This document shows, in pieces, positions 51,164 to 63,837 of a DNA stretch of 64,000 bases; the first letter of the stretch is position 1; each line of letters begins with the position of its first letter. The stretch lies in contig NZ_BAJW01000010.1 of the NCBI RefSeq assembly GCF_000613905.1, forward strand, positions 1 to 64,000. The letters are read 5' to 3'. The notes under the pieces were generated by a model. That model was not told the DNA's origin and did not search any database. It saw only the letters and a program-made list of their open reading frames with translations. Both the position numbers and the translations under genes were made by a program. This DNA is from Acetobacter persici JCM 25330 (lineage in GTDB: Bacteria > Pseudomonadota > Alphaproteobacteria > Acetobacterales > Acetobacteraceae).

Positions 51164-52201
51164 ATGGTCTTCCAGCATATTCCCCCTCGTAAACATCCCG
51201 ATGGCGCCGCGCGGCATGAAGGTCGTCCCGGTATTCTGTTGCTGAATCTGGGAACACCGGAGGATACGGGCTACCGGGCCGTGCGGCGCTATCTGTCCGA
51301 ATTCCTTTCAGACCGGCGGGTTATTGAAGGCTCTCCCGTGCTCTGGCAGCCTATCCTGCAAGGTGTTGTGCTGACGGTCCGCCCCGGCAAAAGCGGCAAG
51401 GCGTATGAACGCATCTGGGATAAAGAGAAGAATGAAAGCCCTCTGCGCGGCTATACCCGTGGGCAGGCGGACAGGCTGAGGGCGCGGTTTGAGGCGGATC
51501 ACGTGCCCGTCGTCTGGGCCATGCGCTATGGCACGCCCTCTGTTGAGGCCGGGGTGCGCGCTCTGCTGGAACAGGGGTGTGACCGTATTCTGGCCATGCC
51601 GCTTTACCCGCAATACAGCGCCACCACGACGGCCACCGCCAATGACCAGCTTTTCCGGACATTGATGACGTTGCGGAACCAGCCTGCCATCCGCACTCTT
51701 CCGGCCTTTCCGGATGAAGCGACTTATATTGAGGCTCTGGCAGGTTCCGTCCGTAAGACTATGGCGACGTTAGCCACCCCCCCGCAGATGCTGGTGGCCT
51801 CCTTCCACGGTTTGCCAAAAGAGTATGTGGATAAAGGGGATTCCTATCTTGCGGACTGCCAGAAGACCGTAACGGCCCTGCGCGAGGCACTGGGAATGGA
51901 TGAGGCAACGCTGCCGCTCACCTTCCAGTCCCGCTTTGGCCCGACCAGATGGCTGGAACCCTATACCGCGCCGTTTATTGCGGGCCTGCCGGAAAAGGAT
52001 GTGAAGCGCATTGCAGTTATCACGCCCGGCTTCATGACGGACTGTATTGAAACGCTGGATGAAATTGGAAATGAGGTCTGTGAAGACTTCCTCAAGGCCG
52101 GTGGAGAAGAATTCACACTGATCCCGTGCCTGAATGACAGCGTGGAAGCCATTGACGTGCTGGAACGGCTGGCCCGGCAGGAACTGGCAGGCTGGCTGTA
52201 A
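51164..52201 (+). CDS. hemH: Ferrochelatase
   Basis: 345 aa, intact. GILLLNLGTPEDTGYRAVRRYLSEFLSDRRV near residue 22 and the catalytic MLVASFHGLPKEYVDKGD (His in SFHGLP) with LPLTFQSRFGPTRWLEPYT and TPGFMTDCIETLDEIGNE (active-site Glu) are hallmarks. It inserts Fe2+ into protoporphyrin IX, supplying haem for the cytochromes. It follows mutY closely and is probably cotranscribed. Confidence 0.96.
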   Translation: MVFQHIPPRKHPDGAARHEGRPGILLLNLGTPEDTGYRAVRRYLSEFLSDRRVIEGSPVLWQPILQGVVLTVRPGKSGKAYERIWDKEKNESPLRGYTRGQADRLRARFEADHVPVVWAMRYGTPSVEAGVRALLEQGCDRILAMPLYPQYSATTTATANDQLFRTLMTLRNQPAIRTLPAFPDEATYIEALAGSVRKTMATLATPPQMLVASFHGLPKEYVDKGDSYLADCQKTVTALREALGMDEATLPLTFQSRFGPTRWLEPYTAPFIAGLPEKDVKRIAVITPGFMTDCIETLDEIGNEVCEDFLKAGGEEFTLIPCLNDSVEAIDVLERLARQELAGWL

Positions 52202-52254
52202 CTGCGGATATGCCTCTGATACGTTCTGAATAAGCTCTCACGTGGCCTGTCTGA

Positions 52255-53069
52255 TTACAGGGTCTGCCGGGGCGGTTTGATAACGGGCCGGTCTGTTTTG
52301 ACCGGATACAGGCAGGGCGTGCTGGCCGCGCACCGCCAACATTCCGGCTTGCGGGCCTTGCACACGTAGCGGCCTTGCAGGATCAGCCAGTGGTGGGAAT
52401 CGCGGATCATCTCTTTCGGGATGCGGCGTTCAAGCGCGGTCTCCACGGCTTCCACCGTCTTGCCGCGCCCCAGCCCCGTGCGGTTGGCCAGCCGGAACAC
52501 ATGCGTATCGACCGGCACGGTGGCTGATGGAACGCAACATTCAGCACCACATTGGCCGTCTTGCGTCCTACACCGGCCAGCGCTTCCAGCGCTTCCCGCG
52601 TGCCGGGCACCTCGCCGTTATGGTGTGCCAGGAGCTGGCGGGAGAGTTCGACCACGTTTTTGGCCTTGTTGCGCCACAGGCCAATGGTGCGGATCAGTTC
52701 CCCAACGCCGTCTTCCCCCAGCGCGACCATGGCGGCAGGGTCGGGGGCGGCGGCAAATAACGCCGGGGTGACACGGTTGACAGAGGCATCCGTTGCCTGA
52801 GCGGAGAGCACAACGGCAATCAGCAGCGTAAAAGGCGTGCTGTAATGCAGCTCCGTTTCCGCATCCGGCCACGCGCGTTCAAGGTCTGTCAGGAACTGCA
52901 CAATTTCAGGCCGCGTCATGTCACGCGGGGCTGTTGCCTTCTGATCTGCTGAGGCAGCGCCGTCAGATGCATTCGCATTCGCATTCGCTTTCGCTGCCGT
53001 GCGTCGGGCGGAGGCGGGTTTTGCGGGTGGAGTGTCTGCCTTGGCAGGGGAGCGTGTCGGTCTGGCCAT
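52255..53069 (-). CDS. nth: Endonuclease III (one frame break)
   Basis: 271 aa after repair; the ATG at 53069 is preferred over 53117. A ~60-residue Lys/Ala/Pro-rich N-terminal extension, with an Ala-Asn repeat encoded by hexamers, is longer than in E. coli Nth. The core has LLIAVVLSAQATDASVNRVTPALF, LAGVGRKTANVVLN (helix-hairpin-helix), VDTHVFRLANRTGL with the catalytic Asp, and 4Fe-4S cysteines CKARKPECWRCAASTPC. It repairs oxidised pyrimidines. The break at ~52522 needs one C (restoring FHQPTVPVDTHV). Confidence 0.92.
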
Positions 53070-53260
53070 AGGGCGGACTCTACTCCGCTCAGTGTGGCCG
53101 CGTCTATCGTCCGGCATCTAGTCTTGCAGCTTTCGGGTGGGTGATACGGAACCAGATTTAACAGTCAGATGGTTTGCCAAATACAGGGCAGCAGGATACA
53201 GACAAACAACCAGACCTCAGCCGGGGTCCGCTATTTTCTCCCTTTTTTCGGATTGTTCTG

Positions 53261-55066
53261 ATGAGTACCTCCTCTTCCGATACGGGTCGTGCCGTACGGG
53301 GGCCAAATCTGTTTGTCGATGTTCTGAAGTTTGTTATGCGGCGCTGGCTGGAGTTTCCACGGCCGCTGGCAGCAACAGTCGGCGGCGTTATGCTTGCGAC
53401 TCTGCTGGATGTGCTGATGCCGGTTCTGGCAGGCCGTCTGGTGTCAGACGTGGCGCAGCCTGCGGGCCAGTCTGCCGCTCAGTCCGGCCTGATCCGGGAT
53501 GCGTTGTGGATGCTGGCTGGCATGGCCGCCTGCGGCGTGGGCAACGTGCTGGGCAAACGGGCGGCCTATCTGGGTATTACGCATCTCAGCACGAAGGTTA
53601 TGCAGAAAATTATCGGGCAGGCTTTTGCGCATGTGCAGAAGCTCTCAACCGACTGGCATGCCAACACCTTTGCAGGCTCCACCGTGCGGCGGCTGACGCG
53701 CGGCATGTGGGCTGTGGATATGCTGGATGATACCCTGCTGCTGATGCTCATCCCGGAAGCCAGTCTGCTGGTGCTCACTACTCTGGTTCTGGCATGGCAC
53801 TGGCTGATGATGGGTGTGCTGCTTGGTGTGCTCTCTGTGGCGTTTATTACCTGTTCCTGTCTGCTCACGCTGCGCTATGTGGCCCCCTCGGCCCGGCAGG
53901 CTAACCAGTGGGACAGCAAGATGGGGGCTGCGCTGGCGGATTCCATTACCTGCAACGCCGTGGTGAAAGCCTTTGGCGCGGAAGAGCGGGAAGAAGCCCG
54001 TCTGATGCAGGTTGTGTCTGAATGGAAGAAGCAGACCTGCCACACATGGACGCGCGGCACCAACAGCGCCAGCATCCAGAACCTGATGGTCACGGCGATG
54101 CGTGTCATTCTGTCCGGTGCGGCGGTATGGCTGTGGCTGAAGGGCAAAGCCGGGCCGGGGGATCTGGCCTATGTGCTGACCATGACATTTCTGGTGCAGG
54201 GCTACCTGCGGGATATTGGGCAGCAGGTCTCCGTCGTGCAGCGGTCCGTGAATGAAATGGAAGAGCTGATTGAACTGTGGCGCACGGAACCCGGCGTGAA
54301 GGACCTGCCCGTGGTGCAGCCTTTTGCAATCCGGGACGGGGAAATCCGGTTCGAGCATGTCTCCTTCCAGTATCCCGGCCAGACACGCCCCATTTTTACA
54401 GACCTGAACCTGACGATTGCACCGGGCAGCCGGGTGGGGCTGGTGGGGCCGTCGGGGTCCGGGAAATCGACCTTCACCAAACTGTTGCAGCGGCTTTACC
54501 CGCTCAGCGGGGGGCGGATCCTGATTGATGGCGTGGATATCGCGACTGTCAGCCAGTCCCGCCTGCGCTCGGAAATTGCCATTGTGCAGCAGGAGCCGAC
54601 CCTCTTCCATCGCAGTCTGGCGGACAATATCGCCTATGGCCGCCCGGATGCGACACAGGTGGAAATTGAAGAGGCCGCCCGTCTGGCCAATGCGTCGGAC
54701 TTTATCGCCCGCCTGCCGGATGGCTACCGGACTCTGGTGGGGGAACGGGGGGTGAAGCTTTCTGGCGGTGAGCGCCAGCGTGTGGCCATTGCCCGTGCTT
54801 TTCTGGCGAACAACCCGATTCTGGTGCTGGATGAAGCAACGGCCAGCCTTGATTCAGAATCCGAATCTCTGGTGCAGGACGCCATGCAACGGCTGATGGA
54901 AGGCCGCACGGTGATTGTTATTGCGCATCGTCTGGCGACGGTGGTGGATCTGGACCGTATTCTGGTTTTCGAGCGCGGGCAGGTGGTGGAAGATGCCCCG
55001 CATGCGGAACTGGTGCAGAAGCCGGACGGCCTGTATCGCAGGCTTTATAATCTTCAGTCCCTCTGA
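53261..55066 (+). CDS. ABC exporter, fused permease-ATPase
   Basis: 601 aa from MSTSSSDTG. Six membrane helices occupy about residues 35-310. The nucleotide-binding domain has Walker A GPSGSGKST near residue 400, Q-loop IVQQEPTLF, signature KLSGGERQRVAIARAF, Walker B ILVLDEATASLDSE and H-loop IAHRLATV. It is similar to MsbA/multidrug half-transporters; likely substrates are lipids, peptides or drugs, but specificity cannot be told. It stands alone, divergent from nth. Confidence 0.92.
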   Translation: MSTSSSDTGRAVRGPNLFVDVLKFVMRRWLEFPRPLAATVGGVMLATLLDVLMPVLAGRLVSDVAQPAGQSAAQSGLIRDALWMLAGMAACGVGNVLGKRAAYLGITHLSTKVMQKIIGQAFAHVQKLSTDWHANTFAGSTVRRLTRGMWAVDMLDDTLLLMLIPEASLLVLTTLVLAWHWLMMGVLLGVLSVAFITCSCLLTLRYVAPSARQANQWDSKMGAALADSITCNAVVKAFGAEEREEARLMQVVSEWKKQTCHTWTRGTNSASIQNLMVTAMRVILSGAAVWLWLKGKAGPGDLAYVLTMTFLVQGYLRDIGQQVSVVQRSVNEMEELIELWRTEPGVKDLPVVQPFAIRDGEIRFEHVSFQYPGQTRPIFTDLNLTIAPGSRVGLVGPSGSGKSTFTKLLQRLYPLSGGRILIDGVDIATVSQSRLRSEIAIVQQEPTLFHRSLADNIAYGRPDATQVEIEEAARLANASDFIARLPDGYRTLVGERGVKLSGGERQRVAIARAFLANNPILVLDEATASLDSESESLVQDAMQRLMEGRTVIVIAHRLATVVDLDRILVFERGQVVEDAPHAELVQKPDGLYRRLYNLQSL

Positions 55067-55272
55067 CGGGATCTTTTCAGGGTGAGGGGCGTTGTCCCCT
55101 TGCTCTGGCTTGCCTGAACTCTGCGGCTTTTGTGGCATATCCTGTTGCAGGATCATCACACCTCTGCACAATACGGGGAAACCTACACCTCTCCTAATTG
55201 CGCATTTTTATGAGTGTTATAAATAAACGCTCAGAAAAGTTTGTTTATTGAGTGTGTTTGGGAGCGTCCGCC

Positions 55273-57942
55273 GTGCGCAAAGGTTTTTCTTCAGAAACTG
55301 TTATTCGGGTTCGTTTTGCACAGGCGCGCGGACCGGTGTGCGGACGTGGCTTTTCTTCTGCTTTGCTGGCCGCGACCCTGCTTTCCGGTTTTGCCGGAGG
55401 GGAAGCACTGGCCGCTGAAGGCACACAGTCCGGCAAAGCTGTAAAACATGCGGCCAGGCCTGCTGCCCAAACAGGTGCGACCCGCCATGCCGGCACAGGG
55501 TCGTCTGCGCTGCCTGCCGCCGAGCGCCCGGCCTCCACTGCGCTTCCGGCATCAGCATCTGCGGCTGGGCCTGCTGCATCGTCCCCCCGGCAGGTGCGCG
55601 CTCTGCGCGACGCTGTCGCGGCCCCCGCTCCGGTGGCTGCTGAGGGTGAAGAATCCGTAATTGTCACGGGCACGCGTGAGACGGGCGGGCGCAAGGCGCG
55701 GGAGAGCCTTTCCCCCATTGATGTCGTCTCGGCCAAACAGATCAGCCAGACCGGACAGCCCAACCTGCGGGAAGCACTGGCGCAGCTTCTGCCCTCGCTC
55801 ACCATGCCCACGGGCGGGTTTGATAGTGGCGCGCTGACGGATTCCATCAGTTTGCGTGGCCTCAACCCGAATGAAACACTGGTGCTGGTGGACGGAAAAC
55901 GCCGCCACACCACCGCGAACATCTATGCCGACCCCGGCCCGCAGCAGGGGTCCACGGCTGTTGATATTGACATGATCCCGATGGCCGCCATTGACCATGT
56001 GGAAGTGCTGCGGGATGGCGCATCGGCCCAGTACGGGTCAGACGCCGTGGCCGGGGTGGTGAATATCATTCTCAAAAAGCAGGATCATGGATTCCACGCG
56101 GAATCTATCTCCGGCATTACCGCCGCCAAGGATGGCTTCCAGCAGGGCGTGTATCTGGATGGCGGCGCAAAGCTCGGCAACCGTGGCTTTGTGCATGTGA
56201 GTGGCGATTTTTATCATACGGACCACACCTTCCGCAGTGCACCCGATGCCCGGACCGGCCAGAAAAACAACTATGTGCTGGGCCAGCCGGAACAGACGCG
56301 TGAGAGCGTTGCCATCAAGGCGGGGTATGACCTGACGGACAATATCCAGCTCTACGGCACCGGCACCTATGCCCACCGGCATGCGGAATCTTACCAGAAC
56401 TATCGTCTGGCGAGTTCTCTGGCCAAATATCCCGGTTATGCCGCTATTTATCCGTGGGGCTATTCCCCGCTGGAAACGCTGGATGAAGATGATTTTGAGC
56501 TGACGGCGGGTGTTAAAGGAAAAGTCTGGGGCTGGAACTGGGATCTTTCCACAGTCTATGGCCGGGATTTTGATGATATCGGGGTCATCAACTCCGCAAA
56601 CCTTGCCCTTGAGAAAGATACTGGCCGCACACCGACCCGTTTTGACGTGCAGGGTTTTAACAACTCCCAGTGGAGCAATAATTTCGATCTGTCCCGCAAG
56701 TTTAAATTCTCCGGCTGGCCTCATGAAATCAATGTGGCGGGCGGGGCATCCTATCGGTATGAAAGCTACTCTATTGGCACCGGGAGTGACGATTCACTCT
56801 ATGGCAGCGGGTCTGACGCCATGGCGGGCACTAATGCCGGGAATGCGGGCAACTTCAACCGGGATGTTGTGGCCGGGTATGTGGATGTCTCCACGCATCT
56901 GACACGCCACTGGCAACTGGATCTGGCTGGCCGTTACGAGCATTATACCGATGTGGGGGATACGGAAACCGGCAAGGTGTCCACCCGCTATGAGGTTTCT
57001 CCCCGCCTTGCGTTCCGTGCCACGATTTCCAATGGTTTTCATGCACCGACACTGGCGCAGGAATATTACAGCGCACTGGCGATTTCCCCCACCGCAGCGC
57101 GTGGCCTGATTGGCGTGAATTCTCCGGGCGCACTGGCCAACGGGGCATCCCCGCTCAAGCCGGAACGCTCAACCAACGTCAGCGGTGGGATTGTCATGGA
57201 GCCCTTCCGCAAACTGCATGTGACAGTCGATGTCTATCAGATCAACCTGCGGGATCAGATCATGCCCGGCGGGCAGGTTTACGGGGAGCAGGCAAAAAAA
57301 GCTCTGCAAATGAATGGCTTTGGCCTGCCGGGTGATGTGGATACATGGTCCGCGTCTTCCCTGTCCACGCACTGGTTTGCCAATGTTGCCAGTACCGCAC
57401 GCAGGGGCTGGACCTGACGGCAACCTACCCGACCCAGCTTGGGGATATCGGGCGTATTGACTGGGATGTGGCGATCAACCTGAACCGCACCCGTCTGTCC
57501 CATCAGGGGACTGATGCGGACGGAAACCCGCTGCTGAATGCGCAGAGCGTTGCGTATCTCACCACAGCCTACCCGCGCAGCAAGATGATTTTTGGCGGAC
57601 GCTTTACCAGCGGCAAATGGACCGTGGGTGTGCATGAAATCCGTTACGGGCAGACCACATCTCAGCTCACCTATTACGGGGGTGCGGGCAACACCAGCTC
57701 CCTGTCCAGCACACAGTTCAGAGAGTTCCATAACACACCGAAGTTTATTACAAATCTGGAAGTTACCTATCGCGTGCATCCCCGGCTCGCGCTTACACTG
57801 GGAGGGAATAACCTGTTTGATGCCCGCCCAAGCCGCGTGCCGGATAACAACCGTTATCTGGGGCCCGCAATATTACATGAGCACGTCTCAGCTCGGCATG
57901 AATGGCGGGTTCTATTATCTGCGCGGGGATATCAATTTCTGA
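55273..57942 (+). CDS. TonB-dependent outer-membrane receptor (two frame breaks)
   Basis: 889 aa after repair, from a GTG with GGAGCG seven bases upstream. The signal region (ALLAATLLSGFAGGEALAAEG) is followed by a low-complexity Ala-rich segment. The TonB box/plug region is EESVIVTGTRETGG ... LREALAQLLPSLTM, SISLRGLNPNETLVLVDGKRRH, VEVLRDGASAQYGSDAVAGVVNIIL. The barrel ends GGFYYLRGDINF. Breaks: near 57390 (one C missing, restoring VAQYRTQGLDLTATY) and 57864-57866 (one extra C). The ligand is unknown; it might be a siderophore, vitamin or carbohydrate. Confidence 0.9.
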
Positions 57943-58068
57943 TTGTCTGAGAGGATAACAGGACAAAAGCTCTGATCAGATCAGGGATCAGTCCGGAGTT
58001 GCCCTGCTGATCCATCGGGTGGCTCCGGGCGGGATGGTCTGAAAAAGCCTGATTTTATGCCGGTTAAT

Positions 58069-58116
58069 AAAAAACGTCTGTGTGCGGAGGGAGAGCCCCC
58101 CTGCACACAGGCGTTT
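58069..58116. terminator. Bidirectional terminator between receptor and DHA kinase genes
   Basis: Arms AAAACG-T-CTGTGTGC and GCACACAG-G-CGTTTT (one mismatch) with a 17-base loop lie between the two convergent genes. Confidence 0.8.
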
Positions 58117-58138
58117 TATGGTCTGGCCGGAAGTCTGC

Positions 58139-59784
58139 TCAGTTTTTGCTGGCCAGTGCTTCAAACATCCGGGCAATCGCTTCCGCGCCGGGGTCGGGCA
58201 CGTTGGCCAGTTTTGCATCTGGTACGTAGGAGGCGCGGCCGGCATTGGCGTGCGTCATGAGTCTGGTGGCATCTGCTCCCGCCCGCGCGGCCTGTGCGGC
58301 CTCCGCCAGCGTGCCGCCTGCGGCCAGAGCCGTAAAGGCAGGATGCAGGGCATCAATCATGGTGCGGTCCCCCGGCTTGGCGCCCCCATGCTGCTGCATG
58401 GCGGTCAGGCCTTCCGCCAGAGCGCTGGCCCATGGGGCGGAACTGCGTCCGGCGGCAGAGAACATGATGGAGAGCAGAACGCCACTGGACCCACCGGCGT
58501 GCCGGGCGAGAATGGCCCCAAAAGTGGCAAACAGCGCCTGCGGGTTTTCCAGAGGCAGGCGGTCAACCGTTTTCAGGATTTCCTGCGCCCCTTCCGCAAA
58601 GGTGGACCCGGCATCGCCATCCCCGATCTGCGCATCCAGCGCGTTCAGGGCTTCCGCATTGCTGATCAGGGTTTCCGCCGCATGCCGGATCAAAGCATCC
58701 ACCACCGGGTTGGAGGATGCCGGGAAACGGAATGTTTCCGGCAACGCGGGCAGCGGGCGCACTACCGGCGGTGCAAATGGCGTGGCACCCGGCCATGCCC
58801 AGGGCTCCACTGGAGCTCTCAGGGCTTCCACAATCTCAGGGGACAGAGGGACAGCCGTCAGGGAGAAGCCGTTCATGTCCAGCGCCGTCATCATGGGGGC
58901 CGGACCAATAATCAGATCCGTTTTTCCGGCCAGATCGGTTTTGGCAAATGCGTTGAGCAGAAGCGTCATTTCAAGCGGGGGAACGCTGCCGAGCATATTC
59001 AGCAGAATGCCGTAGCGTTCCTGTGTGCCGGAGGCATTTTTGGCGGGCAGGGCTTTTGCGAGTGTGTCCGCTGCCTGCGCCATCAGGGTATCAGCCTGCG
59101 CCAGCGCAATCTGCTGCGCCCCCGGCTCCCCGTGGATGCCTAAACCCAGTTCCGCCTGCTCTGCTGTCAGGCGCGTTGTGTGGGCCGGGTCATACGCATT
59201 ACAATCAGTCAGGGAGAGGCCGATGGAGGAGATCTGCGCTGCGGCGGCACGCGCGCGTTCGGCCACACGGGCCAGAGATTCGCCCTGACTGGCTGCATAG
59301 CCTGCAATTTTATGCACCAGAACGGTGCCCGCCAGACCACGGGCAAAGCGGTTGTTCGGCAGGGCGATATCATCCCCCACCACAACGGTTTCCACCTGAT
59401 AACCCATGCTGCGCGCCTGCTCGGCAGCCAGCGCAAAATTCAGGCGGTCCCCGGTATAGCTTTTAATCACCAGCAGGCAGCCCGCCTTGCCGGTAACGGC
59501 AGAATCCCCGCCAGAATAGCGTCCACACTGGGGGAGGCAAAAAGCGAGCCGCAGACAGCCGCATCCAGCATGCCAGCGCCCACAAACCCGGCATGGGTTG
59601 GTTCATGCCCGGCCCCACCGCCGGAAATGACAGCAACATGGTCAGGATTGCGGTCTTTTCTCAGCACAACGCGAATATCAGGATATCCGTCCAGCCGGCA
59701 CAGATGCTGCCCCATGGAGGAGCGCAACAGGCCATCCAGAGAGTCCGTTACAAGAGTTTCGCGGGAGTTGAAAAAACGCTTCAT
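58139..59784 (-). CDS. ATP-dependent dihydroxyacetone kinase, DhaK-DhaL fusion (one frame break)
   Basis: 548 aa after repair. The DhaK part has LVISGGGAGHEPTHAGFVG-type GGGAGHEPTHAGFVGAGMLDAAVCG, and the covalent substrate His in LGLGIHGEPGAQ. The DhaL part has NALDAQIGDGDAGSTFAEGA, whose aspartates bind Mg-ATP, and GGSSGVLLSIMFSAA. It phosphorylates dihydroxyacetone, a product of glycerol oxidation by acetic acid bacteria. The break near 59500 needs one G (CTGGCC), restoring AGILAVTGKAGCLLVIKSYTGDR. The fused form uses ATP, not the PEP-dependent DhaM. Confidence 0.92.
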
Positions 59785-59911
59785 AAACACTCTGGTCCTG
59801 TTGTTGCGCTGTATAGCGAGAACCGAAAGTGTAACCCCTCAGGGATTTTTGGAAAGGTCAGGGGCACGGGCTCCCTCGGCATCTTCTGCAAAGGGAGCCC
59901 GCGGATCATCC

Positions 59912-62012
<2,101 letters not shown>

Positions 62013-62253
62013 CTATGTTCTGGAGCAGATAGCGTTCAGGGCCGCTCTGTCAAGAAAAAACAGGTGGGAAAAACTGGGTGTGATAACGCGTTTTGCCGGG
62101 CACGAACGGCCGCATGCCGCGTTGAAGGCGGGTGCTGTCAGAAGCTGGAAATTTCCCTGTCTGAAAGGGGCGTCAAAAGACCTGATTTGCCGCAAAAGAA
62201 TAAAAAAATGTCATTTTCATGCAACCGTTGCAAAAGTGTGGTATTAAGAAGGC

Positions 62254-63744
62254 ATGCAAGCAGAAAGAACCAAAGCTCAGGAAGCAATCGCGAACGTCGA
62301 AATCTCCCCTCATGCCCACCGTGTCTTGTGGATAGCTGCACTTGTTGCTGCCATATGTGGCGGTCTTTACGGGTATGATACGGGTATTATTTCCGGCGCT
62401 CTTCTTCTTATTACAAAAGATTTTCACTTAACTTCCGGTCAGGAAGAACTGGTGACCTCCGCCATTCTGGTCGGCGCGGTTGTAGGGGCGTTGTGCGTCT
62501 CATGGCTGTCGGAACGGTTTGGACGGCGTAATTCGGTGATGATTGTCACAGGTGTGTTTGTGCTTGGTGCAGTCGCCTGTTCCCGCGCGCCGGATGTCAC
62601 CTCTCTGATTATTGCCCGTGTTTTTCTGGGGCTTGCCGTAGGCGGTGCCACGCAGGTGGTGCCAACCTACATCTCGGAACTGGCTCCTGCCAGCAAGCGC
62701 GGCAATCTGGTCACCATGTTTAACGTCGCCATTGGTGTCGGTATTTTCCTTGCAAACCTCGTCGGGTTCACCATGCGGGAAGCCTGGGGCTGGCGCCCGA
62801 TGATTTCCGTTGCAGCTCTGCCTGCGGCATTTGTCTTTGTGTGCATGTTCTTCCTGCCCAAAAGCCCGCGCTGGGCCGCGGAAAATGAAGGGCTGGAATC
62901 CGCTGTTGAGCATCTCAGCCGCGTACGCAGTTCCCGCAAGGCCATCCGTCGGGAAATCCGGGAAATTCATGAAAATGCCTCGGATATTGATGAGGACGAG
63001 CGCGGCTGGAAAGGCCTGATGCTGCCATGGGCCCGTCCGGCGGTGATCGCGGCTCTGGGCATTGCCTTCTTCACGCAGGCCGGTGGTCTGGAGATGATGA
63101 TTTACTACGCACCGACCTTCCTGTCGGATGCCGGATTTGGCAATTCCGCAGCGCTGCTGGCCAGTCTTGGGATTTCCATTGTCTATCTGGTCATGACCCT
63201 GCTGGGCTGCATTTTTGTGGACCGTATTGGCCGCCGCCGTCTGGTGCTGATCATGGGGCCGGGGTCCGTCCTCAGCCTGATCGGGCTGGGCATTATGTTT
63301 GCCATCCATCCGGACAAAGGCAGCGTCGGGAGTTGGGCGATTATCGCGTTCCTGCTGCTGTTCATGATGTTTAATGCTGGTGGTATTCAGGTTGTGGGCT
63401 GGCTGCTGGGGGCTGAGCTGTTCCCGCTGCCCATGCGCGCCGCCGCAACCAGCGTGCATGCCGCTGTGCTGTGGGGGGCCGATCTGCTGGTGACCTCAAC
63501 GGCGCTGACACTGGTGCAGATTGTCACGCTGGGCGGCACGATGTGGATTTATGCCGGGGTCAATCTGGCCTCTGTGCTGTTTGTCTACTTCCTTGTGCCG
63601 GAAACGGCGGGGGCAACGCTGGAGGATATCGAGACCGCTCTGCGCCGTGGCGAATTCAGGCCGCGTGTGGGGCAGAACCCGCGCATCCGCTCCTACGATG
63701 AAGAAGAGAATGAAGACGCTGTTCAGGCGACGTCTGCTGCCTGA
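62254..63744 (+). CDS. Sugar-porter MFS transporter
   Basis: 496 aa, 12 predicted membrane helices. Sugar porter marks are GLYGYDTGIISGALLLI in helix 1, SERFGRRNSV, PTYISELAPASKRGNLVT near residue 140, FFLPKSPRWA after helix 6, DRIGRRRLV and the C-terminal VPETAGATLEDIE. It resembles galactose/glucose-proton symporters (GalP type). The acidic C-terminus (YDEEENEDAV) is cytoplasmic. Transcribed alone; the 5' spacer to the thiC riboswitch is about 240 bp and AT-rich near the start. Confidence 0.93.
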   Translation: MQAERTKAQEAIANVEISPHAHRVLWIAALVAAICGGLYGYDTGIISGALLLITKDFHLTSGQEELVTSAILVGAVVGALCVSWLSERFGRRNSVMIVTGVFVLGAVACSRAPDVTSLIIARVFLGLAVGGATQVVPTYISELAPASKRGNLVTMFNVAIGVGIFLANLVGFTMREAWGWRPMISVAALPAAFVFVCMFFLPKSPRWAAENEGLESAVEHLSRVRSSRKAIRREIREIHENASDIDEDERGWKGLMLPWARPAVIAALGIAFFTQAGGLEMMIYYAPTFLSDAGFGNSAALLASLGISIVYLVMTLLGCIFVDRIGRRRLVLIMGPGSVLSLIGLGIMFAIHPDKGSVGSWAIIAFLLLFMMFNAGGIQVVGWLLGAELFPLPMRAAATSVHAAVLWGADLLVTSTALTLVQIVTLGGTMWIYAGVNLASVLFVYFLVPETAGATLEDIETALRRGEFRPRVGQNPRIRSYDEEENEDAVQATSAA

Positions 63745-63770
63745 AGCGTAGTGGTCTGAGTAAAAAACGG

Positions 63771-63801
63771 AAGAAAGGCTCCTGCGGGGGCCTTTCTTTT
63801 T
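63771..63801 (+). terminator. Terminator of the sugar transporter
   Basis: AAGAAAGGCTCC, TGCG loop, GGGGCCTTTCTT (one mismatch) and a T-run, 27 bp after the stop. Confidence 0.88.
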
Positions 63802-63837
63802 GCCCGGTTCTTGTTCTAGTTGGGCGAGAGTGGCCTC

